A DNA stretch of 64,000 bases from Sipunculus nudus (Eukaryota > Annelida > Sipuncula > Golfingiida > Sipunculidae), in NCBI GenBank assembly GCA_026874595.1, contig CM049317.1, positions 58,151,118 to 58,215,117 on the forward strand, given 5' to 3'. Positions 24,111 through 35,710 of this stretch are shown piece by piece. Each line of letters starts with the position of its first letter. Position 1 is the first letter of the stretch. The position numbers and the translations under genes are program-made. The notes under the pieces are model-generated. The model saw only the letters and a program-made list of their open reading frames with translations, had not been told where the DNA came from and did not search any database.

Positions 24111-24476
24111 AGGGGCTGTGTTTAAGAGCTGGGAGAGAGCAGCAGAGAAGATTTCCAGCGGACGCAGAAGCGTGTGTGTCAGTTTCTGGGACCTTATCCG
24201 AAGAGTGCGGCAATTATAGATTTTCTTCAGACTTTCTCCTGGATTTTGTGCATTTGGACTTCAGTGTACTTTCTGGATTGTTACAAGAGCTTTACACTGG
24301 ACTGTCATTCTCCGAGAGTATACATTAAAAGAACTTATCCTTGTGACGGTGGTGTTATCCAGGTACTGTTCACTTTGTGTATTTTACAGTGGGATTGTAT
24401 TGATTTGTTGTTATACCGCTGTTTTACTGTATAATTGTATTGATTTAGTGTATTGTAATGTTAGGGTTGTTTTAAT

Positions 24477-24482
24477 AATAAA
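24477..24482 (+). promoter_or_regulatory. Polyadenylation signal of the solo LTR
   Basis: AATAAA in the order TATA box, AATAAA, right terminus, as in a plus-strand LTR. Confidence 0.5.
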
Positions 24483-24659
24483 TTATGGTTATTTGTTAAC
24501 AAAAAACCACTGACTTGTTTATTCATTCCCCTAGACGTTTCGCGCTGCCTAGTGTTACAGAATCTGATTTTTTTTATCTCCATTACAAAATTTGTGTTCA
24601 TCACGCATACGTGATCTGTTTATATTAGGTTCCGTAACAAATGTTATATGAGCAAGGCC

Positions 24660-24865
24660 TATTCTGAAGTTTTGAAAAAGTAATACCCGGTACCGACAAA
24701 GCTCCAATCCATGCAGAGTTTTGCTGACTTTTCTAAATCCAGAATTTTCATAAATTTTCGTAATGATACACTGCTGTTTAAGGTCAATCCAAAGTCCTAG
24801 AACAGTTGGACATTGATGTCCTTAATTGCAAGGTCTTATACGATGTCTTAACATGATTCTGAATT
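24660..24865. repeat. Degenerate ~45 bp tandem array, right part
   Basis: TCCAATCCATGCAGAG, TAAATCCAGAATTTTCAT and AGGTCAATCCAAAGTCC phrases continue the array seen at 22620-23835. The LTR therefore lies within or at the edge of one formerly continuous array. Confidence 0.55.
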
Positions 24866-24899
24866 ATTGGCCACAATTATTAAACCCAGTTAAAATAGC

Positions 24900-25050
24900 A
24901 TATACGTCACTATACAGATCAGAAGCACAGAATAAGTCATCACCCTGCGCCGCGCCCTGGAAGATAAATCGACGCCATGCATTGACAAAACGGGTTCCAT
25001 CTTGAACCTTATCATAAGTTATAATCAGGGCACGAATTAACCTTCAATTA
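24900..25050. other. Small GC-richer patch
   Basis: Unique-looking sequence with CACCCTGCGCCGCGCCCTGG near 24941. No coding frame. Nature unknown. Confidence 0.25.
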
Positions 25051-25051
25051 T

Positions 25052-25160
25052 CAGATGAAACCTTTTCACTGAGAAATAGTTCCTTCTTGAACCATTTTTC
25101 CATTGGCAGAACCATGTGGGTTCTTAGAAGAACTCACAAGAACCCTTTATTCTTAGAGTG
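25052..25160 (-). mobile_element. AAGGGTTCTT-type element fragment, CACTCTAAGAA end
   Basis: Reading the minus strand, it starts CACTCTAAGAATAAAGGGTT and continues with repeated GGTTCTT/AAGAACC motifs. The same terminus and motif style occur at 47056-47345 (CACTCTAAGAAAAAATG). Elements with this look are common in animal genomes and are non-autonomous. Confidence 0.55.
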
Positions 25161-25918
25161 TAGGAAGCTGTTATCTGATTTCCATATAATATTTTTTTTT
25201 TTGCAAATTAGACCTGAAGGTAATTTAAGATAATATGATTATGAATGTAAGCAAACAACATGTCAGCACGAATCTTGTTATAATAACATATAGTTATTAT
25301 ACATTATTTTTCGTAAATAAGCCTGCCTGCCTGTAAAATTCATGATTTTTAATTTATATGGTTTATAAGTGTACAGACAATGAACCCTGAAAACTTTTAT
25401 TCTTAAGTAAATCAAGAAAATAATGCAATTGATGGGGAATTTAAAAAAAAAACTGTTTCCTTAGAAATCTTTATTTTTGTCTTCCTGAATAATGCTAAAC
25501 ATGACGTCATAATGGAATAGTGTACTGTACTGGGATCTTAATTCCCGTGGACCCATTGATGTTATACTGGTACGTCACAATGAAGAAGGGATTGCAGCAC
25601 TTTCTAATGATTCAATGAAAGACCTATAGCATTCATATAAGCATATATTATACCAAACATTACGCATGTTCTGGTGTCGACAATTATTGGTTTACTAAAC
25701 CCCATATGACCAGAGAGTGATAAGCTATCATTTTTTTCAGAAATAATTCAATTTAAGTTAACCCAATTCACAAATATTCAACATATAGCGTATAATGTAG
25801 GTGTACAAGTATAATTATTCAAGGAGGCAACTGACGCATATAAGATATCCAAAATTTTCTTTATATGAGACGCATAATTTAAAATTATTTAGGAAAATAT
25901 GGAGAAACTGCATAAATA

Positions 25919-25971
<53 letters not shown>

Positions 25972-25972
25972 T
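25919..25972. repeat. (TA)n microsatellite
   Basis: TA run with one CA interruption. Confidence 0.95.
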
Positions 25973-27316
25973 GTAGAAGTTACCTATAGATGACAGAATA
26001 TTCCCGCAATCTGTATGGAATAATTCATCTTATGCGATAGTTAAAATATTATTTATAATAATAGTTATAGTAAAAATATCGGTAGTTAAAAGTCATTTAA
26101 TATTTGAATGCCTAAACTTGTAAATAGTTATGTATGTGCATGGGGCATTTAATATGCATTGAAATGGTTAATGTCTAGTTGTTTCTTTTAACAGTGCATG
26201 AGGATGCACTGGAACATTGAATAAAAGTAATGTATATAGACAAAACATTCTCAACAATTGACCTGAAATAAAATCTTGTATACATTTACAGGGAGATAAA
26301 TTCAAACGTTTTAATTTTGAATTCTACTAGTTTGTTATATCGACCAGAGATCTATACATAAACAGATAGATCGAATCGATAATTAACATAGCTGATACTA
26401 TTAATTGATGGGTGTATATATCTCATCCTAATGTAATATCATTAGCAAACTACTTAATTAGTGAACACCTTTCAACAGTAATTTTATCTTATATATGTTA
26501 GACCACATAGGTATATATTACCTTGTATCTATATATAAAACATGCATGCAGTGTTCTTGCTTATATGGTTTATATATATATATGCATCAAAGATTTGTCT
26601 CATTATATTTGTACATGAGTGACAGATGTGCAAGTTCCTTTACATTCAGCAACCTGATGTTAAACTAAATGACGCTTTCCCCGAGACCTTTCTACCTGCC
26701 TTCTTATCATTTAGAATTGCATTTTAAGATCTGTAATTTTAATATGTTATCATTTTATCTTTAAATTAATCACTTAAGCACCCTAAGATATGTAAAAGAA
26801 AAAAATACGTAACATGAATTCGTGAATACGAAAAGATAATTTTTTACAAATCATAGAACATCTGACATTCTTACGAAAATATGAATAAGGTATTCTGCTA
26901 CATGCATGTATGTTTTAAATGCATGCATCATTCGACTGTGAAGATTCCTTAGATAAGGTAAGACTAACCGACTTGTTTAATTTTATAGCTGATAATCACC
27001 ACACATAAACTTATTTATAGAGGATGATTTCATTTTCAGGTTCAAAATAAATAAATGGCCTTCTTAATGTTGGCATATATAGATTCCATTTTAACCTATT
27101 CTTTCTGCTTGTCTTCATGTCGCTGTTGGATTCTACAGAACATTATATGTACATTTACATCTTCGTAAATCGCTAATTTTGATTAGTATTTAGAAATTTA
27201 ACCAACCAACACATACATATTAATATATACATTATATAATTAAATATTAATATTAATAACAATAAACCTATATGAAAATTTAACATTAGCATATATGAAT
27301 ATGTACACATATACAA

Positions 27317-27320
<4 letters not shown>

Positions 27321-27377
<57 letters not shown>
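27321..27377. repeat. (TA)n microsatellite
   Basis: Pure TA run of about 57 bp. Confidence 0.95.
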
Positions 27378-27379
<2 letters not shown>

Positions 27380-27560
27380 TACCATACTATGTAACTATAA
27401 TATAAATTTATAATTAGATAACTATGTAAAGTATTAGTTAATCAAAAATGAATAAATAACAAAAGTAAAAATATTTCATATAGCAATGTAGACATAAATA
27501 TGTGTCTTATAAATAGTTCTTAAAATAAACAATGTTCCACAAGATGTGGGTTGAGAATCG

Positions 27561-28000
27561 AATTGGATATTGATTAACAGGGCCATGCAGATCCCGGCAG
27601 TTTTTATTCTCTATACAGTTTTATGTTGAACAGGTCAGCGCAGTCCCTACCACCGTCCGTGATCATAGGAGTGGAATAACGAGAGATTATTGTTTTGCGT
27701 GAATACCGGTTCCGAATCGATCAATAAATTATATATAAAAATTATAATGGAGGAATCATCCTGGTACAGACCGTGACCCGACACTGCCATTTTGGTTTTG
27801 TGAGGGACCGCACGAACCAATAGAACGAGAAGGCCACGCTCGCCACACTAAATATTTCATTTTCACCGAAGAATTAAATTTAATGGATGGTGAGAATCTC
27901 GGCCCAGATTGAAGAAAGCTGCCATAATCCTGTTAATATTGGGAGGAGTTGGATGGGATCAGGCGAATCAAAGGATACTAGTGGGAAACAGGAACAATAA
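27561..28000. other. GC-richer island, candidate regulatory DNA
   Basis: About 440 bp, repeat-free, with AATTAAATTTAATGGATGG (about 27871-27889) and GC-rich stretches around 27765-27840. No coding frame recognised. Confidence 0.3.
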
Positions 28001-28107
28001 GAATGCAAAATTTTCTTAATACACATGCATCCATATCTACATACCTGTATATCTAATATCTGTTTACTCTCTCTCTCTCTCTCTCCAACTCTTTCTCTTT
28101 CTCTAAA

Positions 28108-28271
28108 AATGTACTGTTACGAAGACAAATTGTTCAGGGGAAAATATTGGGCCGATCCGGGATTCGAACCCATGTCGGTGGTGCACATGCATGTCCGGCG
28201 TTCCAACCGCTCCGCTAGAAAAGCAAGCTTCACTATAGCAAGACAGTTTGGTCCGCTTTTTTGCCACCCCG

Positions 28272-28275
<4 letters not shown>
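28108..28275 (-). mobile_element. tRNA-like repeat (family A), copy 3
   Basis: An inverted copy. On the plus strand it starts TGTTACGAAGACAAATTG and shows GGGATTCGAACCC (B box on the minus strand). It ends GGTCCGCTTTTTTGCCACCCC, followed by GTTA and then a (TA)n array. On the minus strand it is collinear with 16223-16352, with A-box-like AGCGGAGCGGTTGGAACGCC. Confidence 0.8.

Positions 28276-28362
<87 letters not shown>
28276..28362. repeat. (TA)n microsatellite, interrupted
   Basis: Two TA runs with AA and CA interruptions. It abuts the end of the family A copy. Confidence 0.95.
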
Positions 28363-28363
<1 letters not shown>

Positions 28364-28617
28364 CGTTTATATTTGATGGGCTACAGTAATGGGATATCAA
28401 TACTGTAATATATAGACAGTTTTAAATTAGCATATAGCATATATAAAGCATATACTTTAAATATCCATTAATATTCCAGTATGTAAATGATCTAATTAAA
28501 ACTTAATATATATCTGATCAAACATATTTAAATGAATAATTATATATATATACTTTTTTATGGTGAATTATCAGGTTAGAGTTGTCAGTATAAACGGATT
28601 AGGTTAAACCGGTTGAT

Positions 28618-28689
28618 ATTGAGAGAGAAAAATAGAGAGATGGGATAGGGGGAAAGAAAGAGAGAAAAAGCACAAAGGGACAGAAGGAG

Positions 28690-28727
<38 letters not shown>

Positions 28728-28883
28728 GGAGGTGAAGAAGAGAGAAAGAGATAAAAAGAGAGAGAAATCGAAAAAGCCAAAAATAAGAGAGAAAAGACAG
28801 AGAAAAGAAGGGAGAGATAAGGGAGAAAGGGGAGAAAGGGAGAAGAAAGGAAGAAATATAACGGAAAGAAAGAGGCTGAGAGA
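28618..28883 (+). repeat. Polypurine (GA-rich) tract
   Basis: About 265 bp with almost only A and G on the plus strand, including a (GA)n core at 28694-28725. Serine/Leu-rich minus-strand frames at 28599-28915 are artefacts. Such tracts can form triplex (H-DNA) structures, which is general knowledge and was not tested here. Confidence 0.9.
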
Positions 28884-29700
28884 CAGACGGATTTTATACA
28901 ATACGTATAAGACATGTTACCAGTTGGTCCCAGGACCTCACTTCAGTGATAGAGAGAGTCAGATTACATCAAACCAGCTATCCACGCTTACCTGTCAGGA
29001 GTTATATTTAGTCCCCAATAAACCTGTCACACAAATAATCCAATTCTCCAAACCGGTTCGTCGAGGAATTCATCGCGCTGGATTCCCAAAGAACAATGTT
29101 TCAAGGGCTATAGCTACATTCAGGGGCTTACTATACCGCAAAGTATTTTGAGTTTAACTGACGAATTTGCTTCACATCATTATTTGGTCCTCTGTGTATT
29201 ATTATTTCGTTTATCCCATTTTCAAACTGACTTTTCCTATTAAGTTTATATTTTGTAGATGATGTCGGAAGAATTTGCTTGGTCCTCTGACTGTGACTTG
29301 ATATCCAAACAGCAAATGTATATAAGTTGATGTATATATTTGACTCGGAAACACGTACATACGGACGTGAGTCGGAGCTAATGGCGGCTTTACGATAGCG
29401 TTGATTCAGTTAGCGTCGATTCAGTAAACAAATATAGATAGATATACTCTGGGAATTATCCAACACTGCGATAGAGGTTACATATCCCCGGAACAAGTGA
29501 ACTACAACAACATACAAGAAAGACAACCATGTACACTGTTACAAAAGCATGAGACAACCCGGACCCTTTTATACCAATACTTATTTTACGATTGCGCCAT
29601 CTGGCTTCGCTATATGTCCCTCGCAATGGTCATTTCAAGGCAGAAGTGGCTAAGATTGCCCTTTTATTTTGTTTTTATATTAGAAATATGAGTGACAATA
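28884..29700. other. Non-coding stretch, no gene recognised
   Basis: Mixed composition. The 141-codon frame that begins in the polypurine tract and ends at 29151 has no recognisable domain. Two similar TTGGTCCTCTG phrases with GAATTTGCTT neighbours occur near 29165-29195 and 29270-29290, perhaps a weak local duplication. Confidence 0.4.
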
Positions 29701-30480
29701 AAGGGTCAACCGTCGCCAAAGCTTAATTTACCCTGCGATAAAGTCGGCACAGTAGGGCCGCTAATGCCCGCATCATACGCTCATCAGAGAAACTGTGATA
29801 TTTAACTACTCGCTGCTCCTCTTATTTCCACATTCTGTCAGTGGCCGAGTCTTTCAGTGGTGAGTATTAATTGTTTCTAGGCCAATGGGACAGGTGGCGG
29901 TTTATCTAGCGCCGACATCACCGTTTATGATGTTTTCCTTTGACATAAAGTTTACTTCGACCGCTTGGATATAGAGACATGTATAGTGTACTTAGCTTTT
30001 ATCCTTTCTCAAGGGACATGCTTAAAAGTGCGCAAGAGTAGGAAACATGCATGAAACAACAATGTAGCCGATCATATACCATTTACAGCATCATTCTACT
30101 GTTAAGGGATAATAGAATGTGTTTCATTATTAGTCCAAGCGGGTGTATTTATTGCAAATTTCCTCTATGTCATTTTAGTCTTATCCTCTGCGAGAAGAAG
30201 ACGGCGGGGGGTTGATATATATAGTCTGGCGTCAGTGCGTATGACCTCTCGCGTGAGGAATATACGGTGACAGTGAAGCGTTCTATGGGGCGAGTTTTGT
30301 TAGAGAAGCAATATTTTATGGAATGATATTGAATGTCTGAAACTTGGCTCAAAAACCGAGCATGCTAGTTCTATACAGCACGCGGACAGTGTCAAAGCAG
30401 GGCATACAAAAGCTGGCTTTTTTCAAAGATATTAATGGCATTCATTGTCTAGTGCAGCTCGGTTTTAGAGCTGGAAAATC
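29701..30480. other. GC-richer island, candidate regulatory DNA
   Basis: Repeat-free, balanced composition over almost 800 bp, for example ACAGGTGGCGGTTTATC near 29889-29905 and TGAGTATTAATTG near 29861. Short open frames only. One of the longer candidate regulatory islands in the window. Confidence 0.3.
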
Positions 30481-30529
30481 ATAAAAAGAACTATACCAAA
30501 TAGGCATTCATAAGTACAGCGGCATTTGG

Positions 30530-30860
30530 CGGTGGTAAATAAAAGTGGGGGTGATGGGTACAGCGTGTTCAATGGAGACTATGCTTGTTATATTACGTGG
30601 ATAATTACTGCGAAGCTTCTGACTTTATGATACACATGGCGTCCCAATACTGCCGAGCCTGCCAAGCCACAGGAACTGTCGGCGGCTTCAAAAGTGGCTC
30701 CGATCTTACATCAGCGGCTATGTGCGTAGCCGTCACAGGAAATATATGGAAATGGTCTCCCCGGCCCCTTATCCAGAGCTAATAGACGCTAGCACTGTCT
30801 GCCCCCCAGTGATGACGTCATGGTTTCTACAAGCGAATATTGGATATAAAGCGTGTAGAA
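30530..30860. other. GC-richer island with CRE palindrome
   Basis: Repeat-free. Contains TGACGTCA at 30813-30820. The 65-codon plus frame (30585-30782) is open with balanced composition, but I see no splice signals or domain that would make it a gene. Confidence 0.3.
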
Positions 30861-31879
30861 TTTATTCGGATTCATTATAATTACCTAATATTATCATTCA
30901 CATTTCTTATCATTTGGAAGATTGTTTTAAAATATCCAACTTCATTTTTTCAATGAATATTTTTTAGCAATCATTTAATTTGTGTATCTGTTTTTGCTAT
31001 ATTAACGTAATAAATGAAATAGAAAAAAAACAGGTTTTGCTTCAAATGATAATATTTTACTTCATGTAAACGTATAGCGTTATGGAGTAATGAGTTTACG
31101 GTAAAAACACCAATACAATTTAATAAAAAATTAACATATTTAAAATATTTTTTATAGAAGACATACAATGTTTGAGTCTGATTTAATTTTACTTGCATGT
31201 GTAGCATGAGTTGAGAATAATCATTGTTCGGATAAACGGAACAATACTGTTTTGTAATTTACATATAAATGTTCTTGCCCTACAGCCAACTTAATATTGC
31301 GTGTACTTGAGTCTATTTCCTCTGGAGGACTAGTTTTTTCACATAAATTATAGTTAAACAAACCCCCCCCCCCCCCCAACATGATTCTTTTGTTGCTCAC
31401 GAAACGCCTATACAGGGCATGGTTTCTAGAGCTCAACAAACCAGAGCGTTTTTCCTCTATATTCTTTTTAGTTTTTGAGTGTTGTTAATTCGTAGGTAGA
31501 GATATTATGATAAGGTATACACGAAAAAAATTGAAGGGCATTTGATTTTAATCTATAAACCCTGCCCTGCGGCTAAACCAAACATTTTATTCCGGCAAAT
31601 CTGAAAAAAACACTCACGCGCTAATTTATATATTTCTTGTTCTTTTTTCATTCTTTTCCGCTGTAATTGCACACCAACCATGTTTAATCCATATTTGTAT
31701 ATATAATGCAAATGAAATTATTGGATGTAATGAAAGAGTATTTGATTTAAATCTAAATCTTGCGCTGCATCTGAACCAAGCAACACAAACCGTGCATGCA
31801 AAATAAAGTAAAACACAACTGGTTGTCAGTCATATTGGAGCAACTACGCAACGAAACAGCATTTACTTGAAATGTTTTG
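30861..31879. other. AT-rich non-coding stretch with C-run
   Basis: C-run at 31364-31378. Two related phrases, GGGCATTTGATTTTAATCTA near 31537 and AGAGTATTTGATTTAAATCTA-like sequence near 31734, each followed by a CTGCG/GCTGC and CCAAACA/CCAAGCA context, suggest a small diverged duplication. No gene seen. Confidence 0.4.
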
Positions 31880-32270
31880 CGTTTCCTGCAAAAATAACAC
31901 AGTCAACAGATCACACGTTCAGCAGGTCGTATAGGGACCTAAATACAAGTTTAATTTCTCTTTTGTAATGTCAAATCACAAACACATCAGAAGACAAACG
32001 AGGTTTTATTGGCCGCTTCAGAGGGCTCGTTCAGTCGATAGTTCCTTGCAGCTTTCCCGCGACAGGTGTCCCGGAAGCAGCCAGATTCTCCAAAGCTCAA
32101 GATCCAATTTCTCTACTCCTCGACCCCGCCAGACCCAGACCGGACTTCAACAACGCGTTCTCTTCTTGTGAAAACGCCGGTTTTGCCACCGGCTGTCTTA
32201 TAAGGAACTGCTGCATTTGCCTTTGGATTCGCGCTGCATTACTCACCTGTTTCAGAAAAATTCCTGTTAT
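31880..32270. other. GC-richer island, candidate regulatory DNA
   Basis: Contains GGTTTTATTGGCCGCTTC (about 32000) and GGCTGTCTTATAAGG (about 32191). A 67-codon plus frame (31968-32171) is Arg/Ser/Gln-rich without a recognised domain. Confidence 0.3.
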
Positions 32271-32928
32271 ACGTTTTAGGTTTTATGTAGAATAAGCAAA
32301 TAAATCTATATGTAAATACTATAGAAGAGTTTTTCCCTTTTTTTCCCTACTTTCCAAATACAACTGCATGTTTGCTTTAGACTTCTGACTTGAACTTTTG
32401 TTTTACTTAATAACATTAACTTTAATAACATTAAATCTTTTTAAATCTGTACATCCTATATTATCATCTTTTTATTAGCATAAATAATTTCCAATTTTAT
32501 ATTAAATAATTACAATTTATTAGTTTATTTATTGAAATAATTTACATTTAAACATAGAAGCCATTTAAAGAAATGTCTTTTTGGCACAAATTAATAAGTG
32601 ACGTTCAATTCAAGTTTTCTGCAAATGCATATCAGTAATTTATCCACGGAGGGAAAAAAAGACCTATAACGTATTACGTATTAATCAGTTCACCTTTTAT
32701 TTCACGTTCACATTAATTAAAGTGCATAGTTTTAATTACCACACCACCATTGAGTCACTGAATACAATTAACCAGGCTCTTTCATAAACTTATCTTGTGT
32801 GCACATGTATATACCATGTACCACAATATATAGGCACCTTTTGATTAAATTCATGAAGTGTAATAATGAATTTGGTATCATTTGCCACTACTGATATTAT
32901 TATATTTGCTTATACAAGTATTATGATC

Positions 32929-32970
<42 letters not shown>

Positions 32971-33052
32971 CCCAAAATTTAAAGTTAAGGTAAGATATAA
33001 TTATTATAATCTTTATAACTAATGCATAAATTATATAAGGAGAAAAACCAGT

Positions 33053-33104
<52 letters not shown>

Positions 33105-35149
33105 CAGATATTGAAACATCATAAAGTACATACCATACATGTAACAAACAGGTTTAGATTAACGACTGCATGCATATTATGCCAAAAGCCCATTAAACAT
33201 AACGTTTGCTATAGTCGGTTCGGTGGCTCTGCGTTAGGAGATGCCGCACAAAAATATATAACTTCATAAATAAAAATATATCAGTATCTTATAATATATG
33301 TCAAGCCACCTTAAGGTCACTTGTGTTCAAACACAGATTTTAATCAATACATATCGTGCTATGTCCAGATAATATTTAAATCAACACCGATTTGTAAGGA
33401 GTAAATATTTATTCGTAATACAAATAGTATAGATAAAGCCTATTCATAAGTGGTAGGAATTGGTTTTAAAATCATAATCGATTATAGAAAACTAAAAACG
33501 AACGATGATCGATTATTAATCGATTATTTTATGTTCTTTCTATATTACCTTGACATCTGCTGTATATAAGTTAATAAAATGTTAACCCCAGTAAATAGTC
33601 TGACATACACATCGGTATTCTTAATGAAACCAACAAACAACCAGCACCCAAGTTCGACTATCCGTCGGACGATTGTTGGCTGCGCACGGTTCCGTTTTGA
33701 TGCTGTTCGTTACTTTATGTTCGTAATTATCGGACACGATTAGCTAGATCTTTGCATGTGCGTACATAATAATTTTTCATTGATTACGCAAAAATGTGAT
33801 CGATTGAATCAATTTTGAAAGAAAACGACCAATCTTCGACTTAATCGATTAATCGGTACACAGCTACTATTCATAACTCGCATCGGCAAAGAAGGCGTTT
33901 TAAAAAGAGATAAGGTCCTTACACATATTACAAGCTGTTTATAAATATTATACCTCTGGGCATCGCTGTTATCAAAACTATATATAAACTGTTCAGACAA
34001 CATTTATTTCTAGTTAGTATTTAACAAACATACAATGGAAATGTAATCGCATACAATGGAAACGTAATCCGTTTAATATATAAGCCTAAACATAAAGCAA
34101 TTTCCGATTTATTTATCAAATTTGCTTTGAGGGTATAATATATCGCTTCATTACATAAACTCTTCACGGCAATTCGTGACTGCTTCGATCCTCAGTATAA
34201 ATTTATCACGATTATTAATTGATTCATATTCATGGATTTCATGAAGGAAAGGTGTATCTTCAATATACAGTTAAATAAAGAAAGCAATGAAAACTTCCGA
34301 TTGTTCAATTTTAAATGTGTATGTCGGCAAAATCACAATCATATGTGTCTTTTAGATAAATATTTGAATGCTGAGAACAGTTTTTGTTATTTTTTTTTTG
34401 TTTTTCATTTGCTGGGGTAAAATGATTTAAAGACTGTATGTATATATAGAGGCTAAATCATTGGCATTAGACAATATAGCAACATTGTTCCGTGAAACTG
34501 CATGATTTGATTCATTGTACTACCATCTCAGTAAAATTGGTCCCTACGTCTGCCATTGCAATAATTTTGAATATATTTTACCTTCATGTACATGCTTGCA
34601 TAGTGATTTTGCCAATTGATTCGTTTATTTATAGAGCACCTTAATGCGTTATCATTTTGGTAGGGGGGGGGAAGAAGTCATTTTAAAAAGAAATTTGATA
34701 TAACAGTCAAAAGTGAAAAGGATTTCTGAATTAATACATCATTTTCATCAACTGATTATTAATTTATGCAACAGGGTATACAATGTCGGATCTGTGAAAA
34801 ATAAAATGCTAAAGCTATGTATACGTTTGTATCACCTGCAGGGCCAGCAAGAACATTAAGCAGAAAATAATGGATGGGTATTAAGTTAGGATACAACACC
34901 GTGCTTGCACCACAGAAAAAAATCAACAAAAAGATATAAAGGAACATTATTTCTAAACCAAAACATAGGAGAAATTGTACATATTGATTTAATTTGAGCA
35001 AATTTATTGGTAAGTAGGAAGAAATTAAAACCAATAAAAATATCTATGGAAAAGATATCAAGTACTCAAAATGAAACGATGTAAATTATGCTCTTTTTTA
35101 AATAATCGTTGGTTTCTTTCAATCTTTCTTGATTTATTGATAAATAAAG
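32271..35149. other. AT-rich non-coding stretch with (TA)n arrays
   Basis: (TA)n arrays at 32932-32967 and 33056-33102, and a short G-run near 34663. ATCGATTA/TAATCGATT phrases cluster at 33475-33530 and again near 33835-33855. No gene recognised. Confidence 0.5.
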
Positions 35150-35710
35150 CCGGGCAACTGCGCGGGTTACGCCCTCAAACGATATAAAGGCGGCCGAATT
35201 AGAATTTAACGCGGGGCTCTTGTTCCGTCGAATCGTCTGAAGTTACGAAAAAGTCAAATTCCCCGAGATCCAAATGCAATCTCGGTGAATGTACACGCCA
35301 CTTTTCATTTTAATTGTTGCAATAAAGCCTGACGCCTTAGGCAAGAAAAAACATACCACAGTTGTAAGGCATCGTTGAGAACAAATTATGCGTAATTTCA
35401 ACGCGTTTATGATGAAAATCTGCTTCCTTCCAGGAATAAATTATAACTGATCTTCCACCTAAAATAGGCCCGGCAAAGAAATACGGAGAGGAAAATGGTG
35501 TCACAAAACAAGGGTTCAACTCAGCTCACTGGCTAATTACAACCGCCATTAGCATAATTAGAGAGAACTGGAAGAAACCTGATTGTTCCTAGTTGCTCTT
35601 CGACTTATTTTCCCAGAAAACATATTCAATCCGAGGGGGCCGCACGCGTAAAGATTCACCATTATATGGAACCCTTCGGAAATATGGCTCCAAACCTGGC
35701 TATTTATATA
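35150..35710. other. GC-richer island with homeodomain-type cores, candidate enhancer
   Basis: About 560 bp without simple repeats. The phrase GCTAATTACAACCGCCATTA (about 35531-35550), followed by GCATAATTAGAG, carries several TAAT/ATTA cores typical of homeodomain binding sites, in a GC-richer context. Short minus frame 35337-35519 only. Conservation in a related genome would decide. Confidence 0.35.

Larger units (their letters stand above)
23865..24559 (+). mobile_element. Solo LTR of an LTR retrotransposon
   Basis: Starts TGTGACACCCTCGCC and ends CTAGTGTTACA, giving TG...CA termini with a short imperfect inverted repeat (TGTGACA against TGTAACA). Inside are a TATA box (TATATAA, 24104-24110) about 240 bp from the left end and an AATAAA signal (24477-24482) about 80 bp from the right end. 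This is the U3-R-U5 order expected of an LTR of about 695 bp on the plus strand. There is no gag-pol sequence on either side, so it is probably a solo LTR left by recombination. A second TGTGACA at 23842 is an alternative start. I found no clear 5 bp target-site duplication. The open frames inside (23827-24434) are not genes. Confidence 0.75.
25161..27560. other. AT-rich non-coding stretch with two (TA)n arrays
   Basis: Contains (TA)n arrays at 25919-25972 and 27321-27377 and a perfect TGACGTCA palindrome at 25502-25509. No gene or recognised transposable element. Confidence 0.6.

Noticed and set aside
23827-24434. Open frames within the LTR as coding regions
   Set aside because: The segment has LTR structure (TG...CA ends, TATA box, AATAAA), and the frames show no gag, pol or env similarity.
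22620-24865. CRISPR-like array
   Set aside because: The units are strongly diverged with no constant repeat plus unique spacer pattern, and the context is eukaryotic.
28726-29151. 141-codon plus frame as a gene
   Set aside because: The first part is translation of a polypurine tract, and the rest shows no domain.
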